A stretch of 64,000 bases of DNA. It comes from Pholiota molesta (taxonomy: Eukaryota; Basidiomycota; Agaricomycetes; Agaricales; Strophariaceae). The DNA is taken from the NCBI GenBank assembly GCA_014925825.1, contig JACGCK010000132.1, positions 1 to 64,000 of the forward strand. The letters run 5' to 3'. Positions 56,200-64,000 of this stretch are shown piece after piece (within the stretch, counting starts at the first letter, position 1; each line of letters starts with the position of its first letter). The notes below the pieces were generated by a model. It saw only the letters and a program-made list of their open reading frames with translations, made no database searches and was not told the origin of the DNA. Position numbers and translations under genes: made by a program.

Positions 56200-58100
56200 A
56201 AAGCACACAAGCACCCCGCAGCGGGGATGACTGGACAAGCCGCGCAATCACCGGTCCTCCGAGCCTCCGGCCGATCGGGCCGCATCAGGAAGAAGCGAGG
56301 CGATCGATAACTTGAACCACTACCGCCACTGTGCGCCTCCAAGCGAAAAGCGAATGCTGTATCGCCCCTCCCCTGAGTCCGCTGCATAATTCACTGCTTC
56401 TTTTGTTTGAACCCGGCATTAATCTAAACAATAACATGTAAATACTTTCACATAAATGCCGACTTTCGATGACACTATTTCGTTCTATCAGGATCAGGGG
56501 CTGCAAAGTACCTCACAACACCGTCACTTGAAGACGACGTTAAACAGCGTCAAAGCTGTCGGTAGCACTTGAAATACTCGCCCTCGACCCCTACATCGTC
56601 TGAAGAAAGAAATGGTCAACGAGAGTGTACCCCGACCCCGGGCGTACGATGCGCTGGTGCTCACTGTATCTGGTGCGTCTCTGTTGCGATCTGCGTTCAG
56701 CTCTCCGTATTTCCTCTCAGATCCAACAGCATCCGACGCATACGATGACATCCCCTGGATAGCCGCCCTGGTAGCTCACCTAGCACGCGTTGCCAATCTC
56801 TCCCCGTAGGCCCATATCGTTGGCGCGTCTCTCTTCTACCCTTCCACGTTGTCCTCTACAGCAATCGACCAACTAATTTCCGTATTCAGGCATATCTTTC
56901 GGCCAGAAAATAGTCGCTCCCGCACTTGGAGGCGCATGCGTCACGCTGGTCGCTGGGAGATCTGCCCAATAGTTGATCTAACTGACCTTAGAGGAGCAAG
57001 TGTTTCGCGGGAAGGGTACAGGAGAAGAGGAAGCGGTAAGCCCCGTTGCTCTTCTTTTAATGTCCTGCATTTCTAGTTTCCCATTTTCTGTCATTGTAAT
57101 TTCTGTGATTGTGATTCTGTGGTGTTTTCGTTCCTTTCTTTCGCTCCTTTATGGCTTTATTTCTTTGCCCTTTACACTCTTCATCATTTCGTTTACGTTT
57201 TCTCCGCCCTTCCCTGTTCTCTTTATCCGTGCGTTTGCGCCACCACAACGCAAACCAAACGCCCCACGCGCTCCCTCAGCCACTACCGCGTAGATCGCAA
57301 ATCGGGGAGCCGCGGTCCCATCCCGTGCATTCGACACAGGCGCTATCATCGTAACGGCGGTAACGTCATCAACGGGGGGGCGGGACGTGCATCGTTGCGT
57401 GCGACGCGCGCTGTTCTCGCCCCTTGCTGGACATGCTCTGCATACAAGCCCAGTGTCTGACCCAAATTCGATAGGGCGCGGCTCCCCCGATTTCGGCTTT
57501 ATGCGCCGTGTGTCTTCCCTTTTACTCTCTGCGTGGGTGTTGTGCGCGGGCGTTGACACGCTTCACTCGTAGTACTCTACTCAGTCGCGTGCCTAGTCCT
57601 GTTTCCTCTTTTGCAGTTTCTGTTCTTATGACGTGCATTCACTCGGGTGCGATCCGTGGTTTTTGAATCCTCCTATTTATTAATGTATGGTACAATCTCG
57701 CACATCGACGAGGGGGTAGCATGGTGTGAGCTATTTCTGCGTGCAGAGCGGCGTGGGTGAAGAGTGAGTGGGCTATGCATTAGAGTCTTCCAACTCAGTC
57801 GCAATGCTCGGCGTAGATAATCAGTTAGACGCCATCCCTAATCCCCCGCTTTTGGTGTGGAAGCTGTTTCATACGTAGAATTGAATATTTCAACTGCCAC
57901 GAATGGGTTCAGAAAAAAATGCGATATAGCATAAACCGGTGGAATGGGCCGTTTTGGAAACAGCCATTGCCCCCAGCAGTGCAGGACAAGGGAACAATGG
58001 CGAGGAAGACATTTGTCCAAGGGATATTCAGGGTTGCGCCCAATCAAGTTCAGTAACCAACTGTAAATCAATGTCACGCCCACGTGGCATATAAACCAAC
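56200..58100. repeat. Flank downstream of P450, copy 1
   Basis: It is collinear with 59500-61330. Shared landmarks are GATCGATAACTTGAACCAC (56301), CCCTGAGTCCGCTGCAT (56370), GACTTTCGATGAC (56461), CATCCCGTGCATTCGACACA (57318), GCTTCACTCGTAGTACTCTA (57558), and a long, almost identical stretch at 57560-57760. A small open frame at 56457 (M[P/S]TFDD start) exists in both copies but differs afterwards. I do not call a gene here. Confidence 0.85.
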
Positions 58101-58159
58101 ATGCCCATCACCTCGCTCTCTCACCACTCTACGACTTTCTGCTTGACGTATTATTCCCC

Positions 58160-58223
58160 GTAAGTCCTCTCCAACAGGCGTGATATAGCGGCCGCTGACG
58201 CATCCCGAATTTTACTGATCTAG
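58160..58223 (+). promoter_or_regulatory. 5' UTR intron of the 164-aa gene
   Basis: GTAAGT at 58160 and TAG at 58221-58223 enclose 64 bases ending three bases before the ATG. The same arrangement (63902-63972) precedes the second copy at the window end, so it is conserved. It may carry expression signals. Confidence 0.6.
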
Positions 58224-58226
58224 AAC

Positions 58227-58721
58227 ATGCCATACTTCATAAATGGCTATTTCATGACGATCCAGGAAGCGCGCAAACTCGGCCCGCGGCTCGGAATCGA
58301 CGTCGCTGAGGACAACAGATACTACAACGTCCACCTCGAGCTCGTCTTCAACGACTGGCTGTTCAACCACGACAAGCTCGAAACGAAATCGGCACTCATC
58401 ACCTTCCCACCCGAATCCCAGATCGATGGCATTGTCTTCATCTCGCACTTCCGGCTGCGGGCACCCCCGCGCGGCGTCAAGGACGAGCCGCGCGAGGAGG
58501 ATCTGAAAATCAAAGCTTGGTTGGAGGACTTGGGCGTGGAGGGCTTGCAGTGGGTGTCGATGTGGGATGAGAGGGGTACGATCACGTTGAATGGGACGGA
58601 GCCCCGCAGATCATACCTTGACGGCACGGAGCCTGTACCTCTCGCATATTATGGTGGCCCTCCTGACCCGACCAAGCCTTTCTCATGGAAGGACAGAGTA
58701 AAGAGAAAGGGAAAGATTTGA
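58227..58721 (+). CDS. Unrecognised 164-residue protein, first of two copies
   Basis: This is a single intact exon starting MPYFINGYFMTIQEARKLG. The protein is soluble-looking, acidic in the middle (DEPREEDLKIKAWLED) and basic at the end (KDRVKRKGKI). It has aromatic-rich segments such as YYNVHLELVFNDWLF and a Gly/Pro-rich YYGGPPDPTKPF near the end. No signal peptide, membrane helix or catalytic motif is visible. I do not know the family. A second copy begins at 63976 with the residues MPYYINGY, in the same orientation and behind a matching 5' UTR intron. The gene therefore duplicated together with the neighbouring P450 block and is still under some constraint at its start. Confidence 0.75.
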   Translation: MPYFINGYFMTIQEARKLGPRLGIDVAEDNRYYNVHLELVFNDWLFNHDKLETKSALITFPPESQIDGIVFISHFRLRAPPRGVKDEPREEDLKIKAWLEDLGVEGLQWVSMWDERGTITLNGTEPRRSYLDGTEPVPLAYYGGPPDPTKPFSWKDRVKRKGKI

Positions 58722-59009
58722 ACTTTTCATTATCGTCGCAATGTCAAAGAAATCTCTGCTACTGGTGTACTTATTAATTAACCATTTCATTAGTGGGGTA
58801 TGGCGAGCAGCGTCCATGATTATTTTGCCCATGTTAAGCGACATAAAGCGAGGCGAAGATGTGTCAACTAAAGCATGAGAATGAGTGATCACCAAAGATA
58901 GGCCATGAAAGCGAGATCGTGATGGGCAATAGAGCTCGCGTGCAGCCTCAGGGTGAGTGATTGCGCAATGCGAGCCGAAAGTGAGTAAAAATGCAGAGCG
59001 CGCAGGCGC

Positions 59010-59450
59010 GTGCGACACAGTGACGACGAATGTGTTCGTCAACTTGGCGCTGCCTCGGCGGGCCATGAGGCTTACCGAGACGTTACGGCGCACCGACAGG
59101 GCCTTCGATGAACTACGGGTGTGTGTTCCTTGTGCGAGATCAGTTGTAAGTATTGCTTACTTTTCGGGTTTGGCAAGTGTCATATGGTTGAGATGACTCA
59201 CAAGCGTCAGGCGGAGGAGAAGGCGGAGCGCCATGACTAGCATGACTTGCTCAGCCAATTCTTGAAAGCGAACGATCATAACTTGGACCGTTGGACGTGA
59301 CTGCGCTAACTTCGGTGACTAGGTTTCTTCGGTAAACACAAGGTAAACATTTTGTTAACTCATTTATATACCTAAGAACATAGACAACATATACATCTTC
59401 CTCGTCTTTGGACACGAGGTACCTCATATAATTCAACTATTGGACGTGGC
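59010..59450 (+). pseudogene. Cytochrome P450 fragment, duplicate of 54525-54945
   Basis: It reads DTVTTNVFVNLALPRRAM and TLRRTDRAFDELR like the gene at 53446. The following intron is shortened, then come RQAEEKAERHD with an in-frame stop (TAG, about 59237), a degraded ANDHN part, and the NIYIFLVFGHE segment in which the AGHE of the I-helix is FGHE. Nothing of the heme loop is present. It is clearly dead. Confidence 0.88.
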
Positions 59451-59499
59451 CCCAGAGTATGGAGGAGTTCTGGAGGAGACTCCAAGGAGACTCAGCACT

Positions 59500-61330
59500 T
59501 GCTCTGCTCAAGCTCTGCTCAGCACACAAGCACCGGCGTGCACGTGATAGCACAGGATCGGGCCGTGTCAGAAAGGAAGCGAGATCGATAACTTGAACCA
59601 CCACCTTCAATGTGCCCGCAAGCGAATGCTGTATTCCCTTCCCTGAGTCCGCTGCATCCTTGACTGCTTTATCATTCAAACTTTTGAACCCGGGTGTTAA
59701 TCTGGTTAATCACACGTAAGTACCTTCAGTCAAATGTCGACTTTCGATGACGCGATGCATCTGGTGCGTCTATTGCGTTATCGCTCATAGTGAGAGATGG
59801 ACCCGACACGTATATAGCTGATCTGACTGATTGACTTAGGGAGTTCGTATTCGGCGGGCACGATACAGAAGAGGACGAAGTGGTAAGCCCAGTACCTCTT
59901 CTCTTGCTTGAAAGTCATTCATTTTTTTGGTCTCTTCTCACGCGTCGTGTTTCTGCGGTTCTTGTATTATTTTATTTCGTTCCTCCGTGGCTCCACTTCT
60001 TTGCCTTTTGAAGTCTTCATCGTTTCATTTGCGTTGTCTCCGCTCTTCCCTATCCTCTTTATCGTATTCACGCCACCACAACCCAGCCCGAACGCACCAC
60101 GCCCACCCTCAGCCCCTAGCGCATAGATTGCGTTGAAAATCGGGGAGTCGCGGTCTCATCCCGTGCATTCGACACAAGCGCTATCATTGCAAAGGCGCTA
60201 ACCCTCATCAGCGGGGGCGGGACGTGCATCGGTGGGCGCGGCGCACGCTGCTCCCGTTCCGTGCGGCAAATGCCCTGCATCTGCGCCAGTGTCTAATCCA
60301 GCATAAAACGCGGATGAGGCGCGGCTCTCCCTATTTTCTCCTTTATGCGCGTGTGGTTTCTGTTTTTCTCTTTTGTGTGGGTGTTGTGCCCGGGCGTGTG
60401 TCCTGCGATGGGTGCGCGCGCGCAGTGGTTTGGTGGCTTTCTGCCGAGCGCAGACAGTGCAGCGATCATCTGATGGATGTGCACAGGCGCATTGTGACTC
60501 ATGACCGCCGCGGGGTCGGTTTATATGTGCCCATGGCTGAAGCCTGGGTGGTCCAAGCTTCGCGCATTTGCCGTCCGTATTTGTATGCCGGAGGGCGGCG
60601 TTATCCATGGGTGGTGGATTGCTCTATTCCTGGTCCGAGTGTTCGCGATCTTATTCCCAGTCTACTGACTGGCCCACGCAGATCCTGTACCTAGCGTATT
60701 GGCGCAGTGCGTCCATTTCACGCAGGACAATTGATGGAACACCTCATTGTCTATCATTAGGGTATGGTGCTGTGGGTTTCTTTCTTGTCCGGCGTTTTTT
60801 TGTATAGCATTCCACTAGCGTCGATACGCGTGGGGGTAATCTGGACGGCGTTGGGGTATTCTGGATGGCGTGGGGCTTGCGGAGGATATCACGCCCACTG
60901 TTCACGCGTTGCTCTGTGACCGCTGATTTACTAGGCTATCGTTGTCAGTCGGTTGAGCTTGGTCGGGGGCTGGATGATTGCGCGAGTGCTTTGATATGCT
61001 TCACTCGTAGTACTCTACTCAGTCGCGTGCCTAGTCCTGTTTCCTTTTTTTCAGTTTCCGTTCTTATGACGTGCATTCACTCGGGTGCGATCCGTGGTTT
61101 TTGAATCCTCTTATTTATTAATGTATGGTACAATCTCGCACATCGACGAGGGGGTAGCATGGTGTGAGCTATTTCTGCGCGCAGAGCGGCGTGGGTGAAG
61201 GGTGGGCTCTGCATCATGCGAGTCTTCCAACTCACTCCTGACAAATGCAACGATGTTAACCTCCTCTTTTGGGTGGAGAAACTGTCCCATACGTAAAATT
61301 AAATATTTCATCTGCCATGGATGGGTTCAG
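59500..61330. repeat. Flank downstream of P450, copy 2
   Basis: This is the partner of 56200-58100. It contains an extra internal stretch (about 60400-60990) that copy 1 lacks. The match ends near GATGGGTTCAGAACAAAAA (61320), where copy 1 goes on to the 164-aa gene but copy 2 continues into inserted sequence. Confidence 0.85.
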
Positions 61331-61554
61331 AACAAAAATCTGGTGTAGCATGAATTGGCTCGACGGACCGCTAAAACATCGATATCGATGGCTGCATATG
61401 CGGGCTTGCACATTACATGCCTGCAAGCGTCCGACAAAGGTATTCTCCCCCTCCCGGAATGGGTATCGTTTTCGATTCTTGGTATTTATACATGCTGTTA
61501 ATTAGAATGATATTGATGTGAGTACTCAGCTTCGATGTTCAGCTTCAATGGCAC

Positions 61555-62526
61555 TCACAATTTCGTCTCATGAACACCATCCTGTATGATCTTCGCCTTT
61601 CGAGGAGCCGGGCGCCGCTTTGGACTGGAAGGACCTGTTGTTAATCGATGAATGTGAGATTGTACAGGTAATGTAAAACACATTCACGTTTCTTACCTCG
61701 TATTCTTCCGCGGACAGCCCTCGTATTAACGGGGGGTGCGTCTCCTTCCCTCTTTCTCTTTAATTCCTGCGCCATCTTCCTGTTATTTCCCTTGGTAATA
61801 TCATTTTCATCCATGGCATCACTAAATCATGCCTCAGCCGTTAGCAATGGCTCTCCCCAAGAGGCAAACTAAATGCATGTACCGTTGAATCAAAGCACCC
61901 TCGGGGTCGGATTTGCCCTCAGCTGCGCCGCTGGGTTCGGTAAATATGCCAAACCTAGAAATTGATTTGGCTCCATCACGCGTCTTGTTTGCCTCTTCGT
62001 TAGTACATTGTACAGGTTAGCAGGCTCTAAAGTACGAACTGAATGTATGAGCGGCCAAATTTGATTCTACGACGTATATACTTACCTGAAGTTTCTGTTG
62101 CAGCGGCGTACGAGTATAAGTTGATGGGCTGAGGGGTAGCAGCCCCGTAATCTCCATGGTATGGAAACTTCGAACCCAAGGCGCTATATGATGCAGTATC
62201 GACAGATGACTCGGTCCAGTACCTCGCATTGCTCTCCTGTGCCCCTACGGCTAAATTATGCATGTAAGACGTGTCTGAAGGTTTGATTATGTATACTTTA
62301 ACGTTCGGTTCACAGAAGGCGATAATTTACCATGATTGACAAACAAGCCAAAATCCATGCTCAAGTTATTATTGAGGCTACCGTCCATGAAGCCGCTGTC
62401 GCTGAACGGAAAATTGTTCACGATGTTGGCCGAAATTCCAGTTGGAAAATTGAAGTCGTGATCTATATGCAGCGTTTGAGCCGCGGTATTGTCAAAACTG
62501 TCCAACCAATCTTGGGTAGAGTCCAT
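61555..62526 (-). CDS. Small basic-tailed, probably nuclear protein, five exons
   Basis: Exons 62331-62526, 62086-62274, 61883-61994, 61697-61821 and 61555-61634 join with correct phases to 233 residues. The first exon starts MDSTQDWLDSFDNTAAQ and is acidic, hydrophobic and Asn-rich, like a transcription activation segment. The second is Tyr/Ser/Ala-rich. The last two contain MAQELKRKREGD and SPKRRPAPRKAK, a plausible bipartite nuclear signal. No DNA-binding domain is recognisable. Introns 1-4 are 48-75 bases or slightly longer, with good branch sites (GCTAAC). It lies in sequence that interrupts the duplicated P450 block. It could be a regulator, but this is inference from composition. Confidence 0.6.
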
Positions 62527-62529
62527 GGC

Positions 62530-63780
62530 GAGAGCTAGTTGAACGGTGGTTCAAAATCGGGTAGAGTGGGAAGTCTTAGCACAAACTTGCGATACGAAAT
62601 GGTTTGCTTATATACTGAAGTGTATGGCAGTGTGCCACCTCATCTTTATGTCAGAGCAAGTTATATCTCATACTAGTATTGTCGCGACTTGCTACACGGT
62701 CTCTTTGATGCCTTAACTTGGTGCTCACACCTTTCGCACGATGATTGGCACTGGCTTCCGAAGTCCGTAAGTGTTGATGGGATGACCACTTTTTACGTAG
62801 AACCAGATAGCCCAGTAAAGTCTGATGCCTTTGAATGCTTTAATCTTCTACTAAATTTACGATGAAACGTATTCTCAAGGTGGCTCAGAAATCACAAAGC
62901 TGGACGATGCGTCCGGATTGGGATCTATGCCGTCTTCTCGCCCCCCACTATTGTGAATTTGTGATAGGCAGTCAATACTTAGCACCATATCCGAACGTAA
63001 AGCATGCAGAGCAGAGACCTAGATATGATGCAATGCAGTGAGAGTTAAATGAGGGTGAGTTTACATGGCAGCGATGATCGATCCCAAGTTCACCATTCTT
63101 CTCGACTGTTAACCTCGCTTTCGAGTCTCGACAGCTACTTAGAGGCTGTAATGACAGAGAGTTCACAGTGAAGATTTCTGCCATGGGCGCTGTCCTTGCG
63201 TATCTATAGACTATCGAAAGTCAGAGTAAATTCAGACATTCTAGACGCCTATATGTATATGGACCATTTATAGGCTTGATATTGCAGTGTAGTTCGCCGC
63301 TGTAACATATCCTGTTAACCAATTGTGTATTCGCTCTTCTTTTGACTTCGTTTGGACTTCGCCATCAACTATTGATTAGCTATTTACTTCTTACCTCTAA
63401 ATGGCTTGGGATGTACTGCTTCGACAAAGCTCTGAAGCACCGCATACGGTATTGGCAGGCACTGCGCATGCCTTCGGTGTGCATGTATGGTGTGCAAATC
63501 ATGATCACATCCAGGGACCCACTTCGAATCATACTTAACCGATCTCGGGAGTCAGAGGATGACAAAGGCGTTCGAACGAGATAAGATAAGATTTTATTCA
63601 TGTTGTAATTGCGCCTCACTCTTGATTCTTTTGCCTTTTCGTGGCGGTCACTTGTATTCTTCATGTTCGTCATCAGATAGCTCGAACAAGAGACGTGAGG
63701 CGGAAAAAAAAAAGAGCAAGGTTATGACTCATGACTCCAAGGGAACTTCAACAAAGCGTAAGGAAGCGCGGTGTTTGTGT
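62530..63780. other. Gene-free part of the inserted sequence
   Basis: No clear exon is seen. A short open frame at 62972-63184 minus could be a first exon, but nothing follows it. The repeat also present at 28423-28475 lies at 63535-63590 in inverted orientation. Confidence 0.35.
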
Positions 63781-63975
63781 AGTTCAGGGTTGCGCCCAAT
63801 TCACGGTTTTAATATAGATGCCATGCCCACGTACATATATATACCACATGTAACTAACAAATCCGCCACCTCCCTTTCACCACTCTACATACGATTTCCC
63901 CGTAAGTCGCTATCTGATAGGGATTGTATAGCGTGAGCGTCCGCTTACCCATCCCGATTGTTATTGGTCTAGAAC

Positions 63976-64000
63976 ATGCCGTACTACATCAATGGCTACT
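63976..64000 (+). CDS. Second copy of the 164-aa gene, cut by window end
   Basis: The ATG at 63976 opens MPYYINGY, matching the gene at 58227 in seven of eight residues. The 5' region (GGTTGCGCCCAAT, CCACTCTAC, a 71-base intron ending in TAG before AACATG) also matches. Only eight codons are visible, so its integrity is unknown. Confidence 0.8.

Overview
The window looks like nuclear DNA of a mushroom-forming basidiomycete (Agaricomycetes). Genes are broken by many short GT-AG introns of about 45-65 bases. Several proteins belong to families that I know mainly from Agaricomycetes (DUF6698, DUF6699, F-box-like and BTB expansions, a fungal cytochrome P450 family). I saw no operons, rRNA, tRNA, CRISPR or long retroelement.

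Layout. 0-10 kb: a conserved hypothetical gene, an intron-bearing pseudogene of the spliceosomal helicase BRR2, a small coiled-coil gene, and an intact nine-exon DUF6698 gene lying between two tandem-repeat arrays. 9.6-14.2 kb: a decayed duplicate of a head-to-head pair (HECT ubiquitin ligase plus MYND zinc-finger gene), with two TA-flanked MITEs in its middle. 14.3-24.2 kb: one broken and two intact F-box genes, an SDR pseudogene and degenerate GC-rich repeats. 24.4-28.4 kb: the intact parental HECT E3 gene (HUL5/UBE3C type), headed by a broken MYND copy. 30.2-32.5 kb: a large Ser/Pro-rich single-pass membrane protein resembling only the N-terminal part of Kre6/Skn1. 34.1-47.4 kb: four tandem segmental units, each with an intact BTB gene on the minus strand. 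49.4-51.1 kb: a DUF6699 gene. 53.4-64 kb: a cytochrome P450 and an unrecognised 164-aa gene, followed by a second, damaged copy of the same block that runs off the window and holds an inserted gene for a small basic-tailed protein.

The unifying theme is local duplication and decay. Almost every part has a second copy nearby, often with introns preserved, so the copying was at DNA level. Ubiquitin-ligase components (one HECT E3, three F-box loci, four BTB adaptors) are strikingly concentrated. All homology statements rest on reading the sequence and on remembered family features; no database search was run.
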